Assembly: GCA_025769875.1 (NCBI GenBank)
Contig: JAGFNK010000351.1
Span: forward strand, 1-54,953
DNA from: Russula earlei
Lineage: Eukaryota; Basidiomycota; Agaricomycetes; Russulales; Russulaceae
Reading direction: 5' to 3'
Length of the DNA: 54,953 nt
The notes below the pieces were generated by a model, which made no database searches, was not told where the DNA came from, and saw only the letters and a program-made list of their open reading frames with translations. The position numbers were made by a program, and so were the translations under genes. Positions 22,099-33,539 of the stretch are shown here, in pieces. The first letter of the stretch is position 1. Each line of letters starts with the position of its first letter.

Positions 22099-23827
22099 CC
22101 TTCTCACCGGCAGGACACTCTTTGGCACTTTCTGAGGATGTGAACATCCTACTTCCCTTCACGACGAATGGATCATGCCCCCTGGACCCCCTCAGTGCAT
22201 GCGCGCATTTACCCACTCTCCTGCCTGGCACGACATCACCTCTCTGCTGCCCAACGTATGCGCACACACAGCTGCGCTTCTACGCGACTCCAGGCAAAAC
22301 CCATGCCGCCACGTTCCCCACCCTGCCCTGTAACAGCGGGTACAGTTGCCAAAATGTCACGCCTTCACATCGCCCCCTCCCGTCATCCCTGCAGTTCCTG
22401 CATGTCCAGCATCGCCCATCATTACCTTGACGCTGCCCCGCAGAAAGATCACCAGCCACCACCACGATGTCGCCACAGGAGAAGTTGCCGATGCAAGCAC
22501 CATGCCACACCACTCCTCCCCTTCCACCGCATCCCCATCCGTATGTACAACCTCACCCATGAGCGCTGCCATCACCTGCAGTGGTGAAGACCTCGTCGCC
22601 ATGCCCACAAGATGACAGCACAAGCAACACGCAAGTCACCCCCTCAGATGCTCACGCCTTTCCATAACGCCATCGCCTACACCCTTGCCTCTCACCACCC
22701 CATTGCCTCAAATGACCATGCCTCAGCCTCTGCCATGACAGCAGCACCAGGATCAAGGACAACAACAACAGCAGCAGCACCAATATCAGCAACACAGCCG
22801 ATGCCTGGCAACACCACGTCGCGATGACACATTTGACACACGACGCAAGCACACTCCTCCCTCCTGCTTCCCCGCACTGTGCCCACGTTCCAACTCATGG
22901 CAACACCTCAGAACGTGCACACCCCCCTTTGCGACAATGTGACCACGTGCGCGCGAGGCTGAAGACTCACTGAAGAAGCTACACGCACATGTACCCGTGC
23001 CGATGCTTGCTGCCTCAATGCACACCTCATGTCATCATTTCAATTTTGTCTCTTTCACTCTTCCCTCAGTCCTTGTCCAGCCCCATGAACTTAAGTGTGC
23101 CCTTCTCACGCGGTACAGTTGTAATAGTCATATCATATCATGGATGGATTCAGCTGTAGGGATAATGTAATATTATCATGCTTGGGGTTGGCACCCCAAA
23201 ACGTGAACATCCAATGAGTGAAACATCTAGCTACAGTGCATGAGGTTCCACTGTCCAAGTTTCAAGACAATCCATTGAGAAATGGTTGAGACATGGCAGT
23301 ACAAAATTTCACATGCAGCTTGGCACCCAAAAATCGAAACTTTTAAAACTGAATATTAGGCTCCCATATTTTCACTGCACCTAGATACAGTATATAAGGT
23401 CCCACTGTCCATGTTTCAAGGCAATCTATTGAGAAACGGTTGAGATATGGCAGATCGAAATTTCAAACTCAGATCACACCCAAAAACTGAAACTTCAAAA
23501 ACTAAGAATCAGACCCCAACTCTTGGGCTGCACCTAGATACAGTACATGGGATCCCACTGTCGAAGTTTCAAGTCAATCAGTTCAGAAACAGTTGAGATA
23601 TGGCAGTTCAAAGTTTTGCACTCATGTCACCACCTGAAAATTGACATTTCAAGAACTAAATATTAGGCTCCCATATTTTAGCTGCACCTAGATACAACAT
23701 ATAAGGTTCTACTGTCAAAGTTTCAAGGCAACCTGTTGAGAAACTGTTGAGATATAGCAGTTTTATTTTCGCACTTGGAATGACATCCAAAAATGGCAAG
23801 TGCAAGGTCACGTGAAAACGACAGTAA

Positions 23828-24570
23828 TACACTTATAGGCGGCGGCAGCGGACGGGCCGGGTTTCACGGTTTAGGGCCTTTGACGGACACCGTCGGAACA
23901 CCTTCGCCTTGGCTTGTGTCGTCTTTTCCCTCAGCAGTGGGGTTCCCTGTTGTCATTCCCGACTGTGAGTGAGCTTGATCGCGAGCGCACGAGGCCAAGT
24001 GAGGGATCCCCTCACTCGGCACATATATGCAGGACTGTTCTTAGCATCTCCGAGTAGAACTAGTTATTTACACTCAGTTCGTACCTAGTCTAGTTAATTA
24101 ACGTAGACGTTGATTGGCTTGACTGACGTTCCGTCATTTGGATACCATTCGTTTACCCCCTGCCTACTTAAATGAGTAGATAGTTCACCCTTGTTCCTCA
24201 GTGATCACTCATGCGCGTGAGTCACTGAGGTGCGTTCCCACTTACTTATTGTTCCTTACGTTCTATAAAGCTCATACCTGAATAGTACAGTCATTACATT
24301 ATTCAGGTAAATATATCTATAGTGATTGCTCACATGCGCGAGTCACTGAGTACAGTCGTTACATTATTCAGCGATTCTCACGTGTGCGAACGTGCAGGTC
24401 TCCTCGGACGCGCATACACTCACTCAAAACAACCCTTCCGTACCCTCAATAAACTGTTCAGTTTCTACATTCCCAGACTAAGCATTCTTTTCGACCTACT
24501 TAGGAAGTGGGAGTACTACTGGGCGTACTTAGTTCTGTACATGTTCACGACATGACTAACACTCACCTTG
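23828..24570. other. LTR-like, promoter-rich sequence upstream of the RBR gene
   Basis: 23855-23960 resembles 7290-7400. The following ~580 bases are absent from the paralogous position (7400-7440), so they look inserted. They hold repeated GCGCGAGTCACTGAG/GCGTGAGTCACTGAG blocks (24225, 24335), a duplicated ACAGTCNTTACATTATTCAG (24290, 24350) and a TATATA near 24025. A solo LTR starting TGTTGTCATT near 23949 is likely, but no target duplication could be fixed. Confidence 0.4.
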
Positions 24571-25224
24571 TCCGCGGTCGCTCAAACCAAACTTGTGGCT
24601 CTGCCGCATGGTGCGCACGCCATTCACGCGAAGTCGCTCATGGCTTGTCACAAGGCCGACCCCTCTGTCAGACACACCCTGACTGTCTGATCACAGTCCG
24701 CGTTTCATTGCGCATTACATGCGGCAGTAGGGCAGGCTTCACGGACTTCCGTGAAAGCTTGTGATCATTGACAAGTCAAGTATCGCTCTTACGTGACCAT
24801 GTAGTCCTGGCCTTGTGTTTGTCCTCCCACGAGCAGATATTTGTGTTGACCTGCTGGTTGTCGAGCGTCTCGAGACCTCGAGCACTTATATACCCATGTC
24901 ATGCCACAGCTATGCTAACCCATCGCTTACTGACCCCAACCGACACGCTCCCCTTGATTGTTGGTCGCCATGGCCTTTATACTATCCCAACATGACATGA
25001 GACGGCTGGCCGCGTCTTCGCCCGTCACTTCAGTAGCCCGACCACTGACTTGGGCCTTCCTTCAATCATTCAACTCGAAGTGGTGGTCGTCCGGAGCGCA
25101 GTCTGTGAGCTCGTCAATCCTTACGCCCATCGCGGTTCAACTAACACACCAGACTCCGCTCGGTCCCACCTGATCCACGCAGAGTGATGCAACAATCTCT
25201 TATTCGAGTCACGAGTTGGCTGCA

Positions 25225-26243
25225 ATGCTTCAGCTCCAATTCGACGAGGAGGATCGCCTGTTGGCCGCAGAACGCGCAGAACTTGCAGCTGCTGCGCAAC
25301 ACGTGTTTGACTGCGGAGTATGTATGGACACCCTTCCAGAAGACTCGATCGCGCGCATCGAGCCATGCGGGCACTCATTCTGCAGGGAATGCATCCGAGA
25401 ATTCGTCGTATCGCAGATACAATCCCACCGCTTCCCTGTTCTGTGCCCCACGTGTACTGCAGAGCAAGCAAACAGAGCGGAAGCTATCGGGAGTAGGTGT
25501 CATCGCATTGGCCCATCTTTGACTAATAAGGGTTTCACCGTAGAGGTTAAGCGGGAGCTGGTGCTCGACATTGGTATCACGGAGGAACAGTACGAAGCTT
25601 GGATTGAGTTGGAGATGTCGGAGTTCTTCGTTCGCCTGCAGTGCCCCAAGTGAGCGCCATTCAAATCAATGTTCCCTGATTGGGCCTTATGATGTTCACC
25701 AGGGGCAGCCATTCGAGTTTCATCGACAGAGAAGAATTCAACGGGGCACGGAGCTTAGTATGCCCCTTCACAGGTTGCAATTACATGTGGTGCAAGGGAT
25801 GCCAGCGGGAGATCATTCCTGATGGGCCGGAACATTCATGTGACGGATCTTCGGAGTTAAAGCATCTGGCCGAGCAGCAAGGCTGGAAGTACTGCCCAAG
25901 TAAGTCCATCCTTTCTCTGGTTATCGATGGCATGAGAAGTGACGTACGCACAGCGTGCAACACCCCATGCGAAAAGATTTCGGGTTGTAACTTCATATCT
26001 GTAAGTAGGACATGACACGTTGCAGGGATCATTGCTTTGTGCTGAGCCTTCGTTTCGCAGTGCATTTCCCCCGGATGCAACTCGTGAGTGCTTGTTGTGA
26101 CTTCATGGCGCGAGGATTTCTGATGCAGATAACTCGTTGTAAGACATTTTTGCTACAAGTGTTCGGAATTGATCGTCAGGTCTGCTGTCCCTGCGGCTGC
26201 CTTGCAAGGGAAAAGTCAACATTACACGAGGTGCACTATTTGA
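25225..26243 (+). CDS. RBR-type E3 ubiquitin ligase (RING1-IBR-RING2)
   Basis: Exons 25225-25649, 25703-25899, 25954-26000, 26061-26083 and 26144-26243 total 792 nt, 263 residues. An upstream exon joining at the acceptor near 25182 (SDATISYSSHELAAM) may extend the N terminus. RING1 is complete: CGVCMDTLP, then PCGHSFCREC, then PVLCPTC. IBR follows: LQCPK, ARSLVCPFTGCNYMWCKGC, then HSC. RING2 is split over four exons: KYCPTCN, CEKISGCNFIS with the catalytic Cys opening the next exon (CISPGCNS), then HFCYKC. RBR ligases take ubiquitin onto that RING2 Cys before transfer. The second IBR zinc ligand is Gly (GGC where TGC is expected), created across the exon 1/2 junction. Substrate unknown. It lies between the fold-back element and transposon-rich sequence; four relics of it lie in the window. 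Confidence 0.85.
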
Positions 26244-27000
26244 ACCTGTCGTCTTTCTGTACCGGCTGTGTTTTATGTCTCGATTCTCGTGTAACTTCTT
26301 CACCGTCCGAGTTCCGAGCGTCTGGAGTTCGGCTGTACGCTGACAACCTGATGAACGGTATGCAGTAAACACAAAAGGGTAGGATGTGTTTGACCTCGTG
26401 GACAGCATCACTGGCTGGTCCGAAATGTGATCTCTTAAGGAACCCTTCATGGTTTGTTCCTGGGCGGAGGGGCTACAGACCGAGCTAGATAGTCTCGGTA
26501 AGAGTCACTGGACACCAGACCATGAAGGGATTCACAAATCTGGCCGAAGCTTCCGTAAAACAGTTCGAACAAAATATGTTGTGGGCACAATACTCCGCTG
26601 TAAGCCCATCACAAAAAATGACCTAGCGTGACCTACACTTGTCTTGCTAGGCCTAGCCTATCTCACAGGGTGACTTTGCCCTCAGAGTGGATTTATGGTC
26701 AAGTATTCTATTTTGCAATACCTAAGCTTCACCTTGGTAGATTACCAGTATCTTATCTATCTGGTATGAGTTGATGAATACGATCATCTTGTTACAGGCT
26801 CATGATTTCATCTAGTAATGAGTTGCCCTGTGATTACATCAGCAAAAACACAAGATAATTTATGGCTTTTTTGACTTTTTAGCTTTATACGGAGTATTTC
26901 TAAAGTTGAAAGTTTGTAAAGTAGTAAAGCATCATTCAAGCCTCCATAAAGCCAGAAAAGGTAGTAAGGTTTGTAAAGTCTGTTAAAGTCCCTAGTACTG
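26244..27000. other. 3' flank of the RBR gene and non-coding sequence
   Basis: 26244-26640 is the duplicated RBR 3' flank (TCGTGTAACTTCTTCAC, GTAAACACAAAAGGGTAGGATGTG), with counterparts at 9000-9200, 11935, 47290 and 50980. From 26640 to 27000 the sequence is AT-rich with repeated GTAAAG/TTTGTAAAG words; no gene is seen. Confidence 0.6.
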
Positions 27001-28999
27001 AATAGAGATTGGCACGGGCCGGGTATTTTCGATACCCAGTATCATTAGCACCCCTTATCCACCCTGCAAGCAGTCACTTGCAGCAGCAGTGAGGGGTGCT
27101 GTGTTGTTGAAGCCTGGTATGTCGCTGGTAGTTGTCCCCGCACTCGTCTTCGGTAGTTGTTCGCGTGCTCGTCTCACCTGAGGTCGTGGCCCAGTAGCAC
27201 CCACCACCACCACTGTGAGCCAGTGCTCGCATGGCGGAAGGGGGGGGGGGCTAGGTCGAGCCTCGCCCGTCGTTGGAGAGAGGGGCTAGGATGTGGTTCC
27301 TGCCCTCCATCGTGCTGGTCCTCGCTGTCTCGTCGTCGTCCCTCTCCTCCCCCCCTCCCGTTGTCGTGCCCCTTCTGTTGTCGTCGGTGTCGTCTGGTCC
27401 TGGTCCTCGCTCTCGTTGTTCTCGTCCTTCCCCTCCTCGTTGTCCCTGCGTTGTCGGTGTTGTCCGGTCGTCGTCGTTCCCCCGTCTTCATCTCGTCTCT
27501 CGTCTCCCGTCTCCCGTCTCCCGTCCCCTCGTCGTTTCCGCCCCGCGAGCAGTTGCTCGCGGCTGTGGTTGGGGTTGGGGGTGCCGTGGTGTTGGTCGTT
27601 GTCGTTGTCGTTGTCGTGTCGTTTGGGCATCCTCATCGTCCCCTTGTCCTCCCCCTCTCGTTGTTGTGCCCCTTCTCTTTCCCCTGCTCCTCCCCATAGT
27701 AAAGCTTTGTAACTAAAAAACTGTTAGTAAAAAGAACATGAAATGAGCAAAGAAAAAAAACTTACCGGTGGCCCAAGAGGCGTCTCTTCTGCCTTTTTTT
27801 CATTTGGTTTACCTCATCTCTCGTCGTCTCCCCGTCATCTCGTCGTTCCATGGTTGCGTTGTCGTTCCGTTTCATCTGGTGCGCGTTGCTGTTCCGTCGC
27901 TGTTTTGTAGTTGTACCCGTTCCCACCCCGCAAGCAGTTGCTCGCAGTGGTTCTGGGTGCCTGTGTGGTGACTGTGGCGGCCGTCGTCGTTTGATCGTCG
28001 TGGTTTTGGCATTGTGGTGTCATTATACCATAGATAGAACCTAAATGAAAAAAAAAGTGTCAGTTTAAACAAAACAACAAAGAACATAAAAAAAAACTCA
28101 AACTGACCTCACATCCCGTTAAGGGATCGAACAGCATGCAGACTCGCCCACCCAGGTACGGTGGTCGACCGAGTCCTTCGACGTTCACAAAAGAGACGTA
28201 GCCGTCGATGGTACGTAGCCTGGCAGAGGCACCCCGTGCATCAAAAGCCGGTGGTGTTGGAGGTGGCATTACTTGTTGTCTCTGCCAGTGGGATTGTGGC
28301 TGTGACTGTTTGATGAGGGCGGATCGGTAATGGCGCAGCCGTCATGGGGTGCGTATGGTTCCGAGTGCAATCCCGTGTAGTTGCCATGTGCGACAATGAT
28401 TCCGGGAGGATACTGTAGGACGGCAGTGAAGGTGACGGTGAGGGCGTCAAGGGTTGGTGGTTAGGAGTAGGAGAAGGAAGGGACGATGACTAGTGGAAGA
28501 TAGGTCAGCGTGCTGTACGATAGTATCCCAGAAACGGATGGAAGGGAGGTATGACGCTGTATACGTGGCGGAAGCTAATCGGGTACTTACCTCAGTGGAA
28601 CTCCACGTTGACTCACTGTCACACTTTTGTGCAGCGGCCGTACTGCAAAGATAGCTCTCAAAAGGGTTGGGGCACTGCATTGCGGTATGGGGAATTGATG
28701 TGGCAAAGGGGTACAATATAAGACCAGACTCCATGATGGATAAGAGACTGCACGTCGGCGGAACTGGTAGAGGGGTGTTCGGAACAGTGGCACAGTTGCT
28801 GTCTGTCGGTGGCTGTCGGTGCAGGCTGTTCGTTTTCCGTCCCGTAAACGCACATGTTTGGCAACATTTGGTCCGGCGACCCGTCATACCCGCCATACCC
28901 GCGACAAGGTAACGTGTATTGTGAGGGGCGCATCTTGCGTACCCGTACCCCTACCGTGCCGGTCCATACCTGCACGGGTTGGCATACCCCTGCCATACA
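27001..28999. other. Low-complexity, GC-skewed region, possible degenerate DNA transposon
   Basis: 27290-27700 is strongly C/T/G-biased with CGTCTCCCGTCTCCCGTCTCCCG-like runs and GTCGTT tracts; open frames there reflect composition. The outer edges carry related words in opposite orientation (GGCACGGGCCGGGTAT at 27011; inverse GGTATGCCAACCCGTGCAGG at about 28975), so the region may be a decayed element with inverted ends. A minus-strand frame at 28896-28447 has no recognisable domain. Confidence 0.35.
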
Positions 29000-29014
29000 C
29001 TAAGTTGTACTGAA

Positions 29015-32000
29015 TCAAGAAGACTGAAGGAGTTCATGAGCATGATAATCTACAAGGTGGTTCACAAAATATGAGTTAAAGGCATCGAGGGCATCAACAT
29101 AGCAGAAATCTTCAGGGAGGAAGCCTGAACCGTACTGTGGCAACAAGTGTGCTCCTCGAACGATGGTATCAACGTGTATTACCTCGAGTGTTCGCTTCCC
29201 TCCAAAAACTTCAGGTTTAACGACCCACATTCCAGTTGATGGGTCAGGATACTCAATTGCTGGAATGAACCAGTTGATGAGAGCGCATGGAAGCTCCTCC
29301 TGGAGCATCGGGTCAGAGAATGAAAAAAAGAGGAGAACACGTGCCACCATCATGCCGTGCATAAATGGGTTTTCCTCTCCATCATCAACGGCAACGAATA
29401 CTGTATCAAATCGAGGATTCCCCTTCCATTGGGGATTTGCACGAATTCGCTCATGGTACATGCCACCAGCCCCACAAAGGTCACTTGGAGCATAGAAGGA
29501 TGCAACAGCTGAATGAAATACAGAGATCCTGGATGAAAATTCAGGAAATTCTGAAGGAAAATCATCGTAATTCGGATGCCGTTGCATGTAGACAAATTGT
29601 CGAAGGGCCATCGGAAAGCCGGGTTGCTTGATGAAGATGGCAAGGACATCAAGCGTAGTTGGGTAGTTTCGTTCTGAGAGACGTGGGTGAGGGATTGTGG
29701 ATGCAACATTAGATGTGACGCACTCACCTAGGGTCACTGCGAGCATGACCTGAGCTAATACCTTAGGGCCAGGGAGTGGGCCACCATCATCATTGTCGTC
29801 ATCATAGCTATCATTCCTGTCATTCTCATCGACATTCAGAGCACCATAAGGACGGATTGGTGGTAAGGTACCCGCAACAACAGCCAAAGCATATTCAGAT
29901 AGTGTGCCTTCTAACATACCACGGTTGCGGAAGACCCGACGCAATGCTGCGAGTTTGTCCAACCTGGATATTGTTGTCATGATCTGAGGCAGTGCGTGAA
30001 AATGGCTAGATCGTCTCCAAGGCTCTTTCACGGCAGTGATATGTTTAGACTCAGTTAGCGATGAGCAGACGCCATTGGGGGATGCGAAGAGCTCAATTTT
30101 TGAGACATAATGAAGGAGCGCATGCTGACGCGGAAGGGAAATTGATGATCGGACACCAGTCTCAATAAATATATCCCTGAGATCCTGGAACCGTGCTCGA
30201 TGTCGCTCAAACTCTTCCAGGTCTGATGATGTGATTGCATTGCGGCGAGCGATGTAGCAGCATTCTATAAAGGCCGAAACGCACTCTACCATCTCTTCGG
30301 GAACCAACCCTTTGATGGCAGAAATGTAAACCTACAATACGGGATCTTGTTAGGATAGTTCATCCATGATTAATGGACTGATAACCTTCATCAGTGCTTT
30401 CGAATCATTGCCTGTCCACTGCGAGAAATCACGACCATCAGGAAAACGTCGTAGACCTGGAAATGCAGGCACAGCTGAGATGCTGCACGGATTCAATCAC
30501 CAAAAACCATTCAAAAGAAGAAATTGAGGCTTACCGACGATCAATTTCTTGAATATAATGTAATGCCGCTGCTTTCCCATGCGTCGTAATCAGATATTCT
30601 TCAACCCAAGTAACAAGATGGTCTTTGAAAGTTCCTGTGATTAACTGATGAAGTAGGTCCGGTGTCAAAAGCTTGTGGATATCTGCTCGTGGAAAGTGAG
30701 ACGTAAACGGCTGACAGAGTTTCAGTGGCGGGAACAAGATCATGGTTGAGCACTTACCAGAACATCGTCACGAACACCGTAATTCTCCCAAATTGTTCCA
30801 GGGTTGAAGTTTTGAATGAGAAACTCAGTCTTCTTGTGTGAGCGTAGGTTAGCACATGGATCATCCAGCTTATCCGCAGCGGCTTCGCATCTGGATGAGA
30901 AGTTCAAGGATATTCATCACATATGAATAATAAACTCACATCGGGCACCAATATTGAACAATGGCTGCTAGCCATACTTGCTCTGGATAATCCGCAATAT
31001 ATGGACCTAGAGAGAACATGATGCGTCGAAAATGTCCATCTGGGCAGCGTGCGACCTCCAGTGTGGTCATTGATGACTTTAATGATGAGAAGATATGTGT
31101 CAAACACGCATGATAGAGTTGGCGACAAAATGTCTGGAATTCCGGCCGCTTCCTATGTTTTTTGCTCGCTGTAACACACTATTGGTTCAGAGTTCATTAC
31201 GGTGAGATTAGGGTCTTACTTTTCGGAATAGGAAGAAGTGCGACTGCCTCCATCCCGAGAGAATGTGAGCGCCGCATTGTATTGTCAATATTTCCTGCGC
31301 CGACATAGACTGGATGAAATTCTTGGTGCCCCGTTGCAACAGACACTGTAGTTTTATCACTCCCAACAATGATCGGGACAAGCATCGATCCTCGTGCTGA
31401 CAGGTTGTCACGAATAATATCATTCTAACACAAAATGAGTGGATGAAAACGGACAAGTGACAACCCTCACCGCTTCATCCCAAGCCCAAGATCCAGACAT
31501 GAGGTTTGTCCATACACGATCCCTCTTTCCGTTGAATTGCATATAAGGAACATAGTCGAAATGGTGATGCAGGTCAGGTAATGCAATCTGGTTGAGTAAT
31601 ATGATGCGCGGGTCACGGAAACAGAGCTCATATGTTTCACGCATCCATTTCGGTGGCATTCCAGGTGGTAGTGTCCCAGTATATTGGAATTTGGCAGTTT
31701 TCCATGGTGCTGGACCTTCTTTAATGGAGTCGATGGTCGCATACATTTCCTTTGCCACTCTCCAAGGAATGTTATTGGGATCACCGCCATTAAGAAGGGT
31801 TGATGCAAGCCAATGATCTAATGCATGATTTATCTCAGCCTCGGAACTCTGGAGCACTGTAAAATGATAATTAGCAAACTCGAACGTGAGGCGGTCCCCA
31901 AAAGGATTCCACGGGTTTGATGGAATTGCATCTGCAGGACTTAGTGGAGGTGGCGGCGAACCAGGAGGCAAAGTATTCCCGTTCTTGTCACAAGGTTCTG

Positions 32001-32219
32001 CTAACAAAGTAGAGTCTCAGTCAATGCTGAAAGGGGCATTCGAAGCTTGATCAACCCACCATTCAAATCGGGGTGCGTAACAACAGTGAAGGTGTTTGAC
32101 CATCTGCTTTTTTCTTCAGCAGACAGGGTTTTTTGATGCTTCAATTTAATGTGTTTGCTGAGTCCACGAAATGTGAGACAGGATTTTCCACAGAAAGCAC
32201 AGGACTGGGACTGGGGCAT
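29015..32219 (-). CDS. Plavaka-type transposase (EnSpm/CACTA-related), multi-exon
   Basis: Minus-strand pieces run in order. A C2H2 zinc finger start (CAFCGKSCLTFRGLSKHIKLKH) is at 32219-32060. A large exon at 32000-31471 includes NPFGDRLTFEFANYHF and PPKWMRETYELCFRDP. An exon at 31424-31220 has LVPIIVGSDKTTVSVATG. Smaller exons follow near 31169-30530, with the C-terminal part at 30307-29015. The zinc finger, the Pro-Asn-Pro-Phe segment and the SDKTTVS block are the layout of basidiomycete Plavaka transposases. The introns I checked have GT/AG ends. The full exon sum was not verified, so a frameshift in 31170-30310 cannot be excluded. Terminal repeats were not located. Confidence 0.75.
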
Positions 32220-33060
32220 TAGAATGGGTAGACGTATGAGGATAGGACGCGTAACGTGTTGTTTTCCTTTGTAAGCGAATTCGCCACGACGACTGCCTCC
32301 CAGCAGCCTTGTCCATCAACCCCAACACTGCAAATCGTCGCCTCGTGCCCTGTGGTCGGTGGTCCGGCCGTCCTTTCGACTCTCGGTCTCCCCTTCATCG
32401 TGCCTCTCGGTTGCCTTGTGCCTTTTCCTGCCTTTCATTCGCCTCGCTGCCACTCCTCACTCGCCTCTGCCTTTCATCGCATCTCGCTCCCACTCTCGAC
32501 CGGCCTCTCGATGCTGTTCCTCAGAGCAGCAGTAGAAGGATCCAAACATTTTGGGCTACAAGGTACGATACCCCGGTCTGACTTCCCTTACGATCGTCTC
32601 TGTTTTCTTTCACCTTACGACCGCCTTTGCTCTCTTTCACCTTACAATTGCCTTTGTTCTCCTTTACCTTACGATACACTACTTCCACTCACTTCTGATC
32701 ACTACACTCCGCCGCCCCGATGAAGGTTTGCTTTACACATTCCATACGCGTCTCGCCCCATGCCTCCCTCTCTGTCTCTCACTTTCCTTCTCCCCACTTC
32801 TCTTCTGAATTGCAATGTCGTCATTTAGTATAAATACTTAGCATGAACAAATGCAAATGGTGTGTGTTGTGTCCCCCTTTTATATGGGTACGCCCGAGAA
32901 TCGTTTCTCGAAAAACCTCGTCACCGTCCGTCCTCTTGCCATTTCTTCTTCTCGTCTCTCGCTCTACTTCCGGATATCCGATTCGGGCGAACACTCGACG
33001 TTTTCCCCGAATTAGCGTCCTACGATCTTGCCTCAGTTCTCACCTAGGTATTTGGTCGAC
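32220..33060. other. Non-coding flank with a 27-bp tandem repeat
   Basis: C/T-rich sequence with no supported gene. Three units of about 27 bp (CTTACGATCGTCTCTG..., CTTACGACCGCCTTTG..., CTTACAATTGCCTTTG...) lie at 32588-32672. Confidence 0.6.
32588..32672. repeat. 27-bp tandem repeat, three units
   Basis: Each unit starts CTTACNA and ends CTTTCAC or CTTTAC; units differ at a few positions. Confidence 0.75.
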
Positions 33061-33062
33061 GC

Positions 33063-33527
33063 TCACTTCCTTCCCTCGAAGAACATGAGCGGATTGGGGA
33101 CGGCTGCGTTCGCGCCACATCCTGAAGGAGGGCTTGCGAATCCATCTGACTCGTCCGATTCTAAGGATACGTCAGGGACGAGAGGAGGGATGGCCGACGT
33201 GGCAGCATGATCGTCAAGAATGGCTTCTGGGATTAGCCCGAGGCCGAGGGCACGACGGAGATGCATGTGTCGTCCTCCAACCTTTACGGCCACTTTGCCG
33301 AGAGGGAAATTGGGAGATGAGACAAGTGAGGACAGCATTGTGCATCCAGGGATATAGGTCCGGCCTGGGACAGCCCCGAGCGGGTAGAGCGCATACAAAG
33401 GAAGACAAATCAAGTGTGCGTCTGGCCTGGCTTCGCCAGAAAGCGAAAGCGTCTTGGGCTTGGGTTCGGAAGCAGGGCGGTCAGCCGGTGAGAAGTGCCA
33501 AAAAGCCCCTAATGGCCTCCGTGTCAA
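33063..33527 (-). CDS. Hypothetical 154-codon open frame, unidentified
   Basis: The longest open frame in this GC-rich segment. The middle part reads like real protein (LPLYALYPLGAVPGR, SSPNFPLGKVAVKVGG, GLIPEAILDDH), and the N-terminal part is basic and polar. No family is recognised. A competing plus-strand frame covers 33134-33538. It may be a fragment of a captured or decayed gene between two transposon-derived stretches. Confidence 0.25.
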   Translation of the reverse strand: MTRRPLGAFWHFSPADRPASEPKPKTLSLSGEARPDAHLICLPLYALYPLGAVPGRTYIPGCTMLSSLVSSPNFPLGKVAVKVGGRHMHLRRALGLGLIPEAILDDHAATSAIPPLVPDVSLESDESDGFASPPSGCGANAAVPNPLMFFEGRK

Positions 33528-33539
33528 CGCGCGGGTAGC

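Larger units (their letters stand above)
16626..23827. mobile_element. Giant fold-back element with ~1.7-kb inverted arms
   Basis: The ends are inverted copies of TTACTGTCGTTTTCACGTGA. The left arm is 16626-16790 plus 20207-21692; the right arm is about 22099-23827. The arms match nearly base for base, including the stretch with GGCACCCCAAAACGTGAACA near 23190 and its inverse near 20570. A 3416-bp Harbinger transposon interrupts the left arm. The loop (about 21693-22098) contains a Nudix exon. Each arm begins with three to four degenerate ~135-bp repeats. The element lies in the 3' flank of hydrolase-lectin copy C. No transposase of its own and no clear target duplication were found; Mutator-like or another fold-back class is possible. 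Confidence 0.85.

Noticed and set aside
27157..27716. Long frames of up to 180 codons on both strands
   Set aside because: Extreme C/T/G bias leaves all frames open; the translations are low-complexity Ser/Pro/Val or Arg/Gly/Thr strings.
28447..28896. 149-codon minus-strand frame
   Set aside because: No recognisable domain or splice support in a region that looks like decayed transposon sequence.
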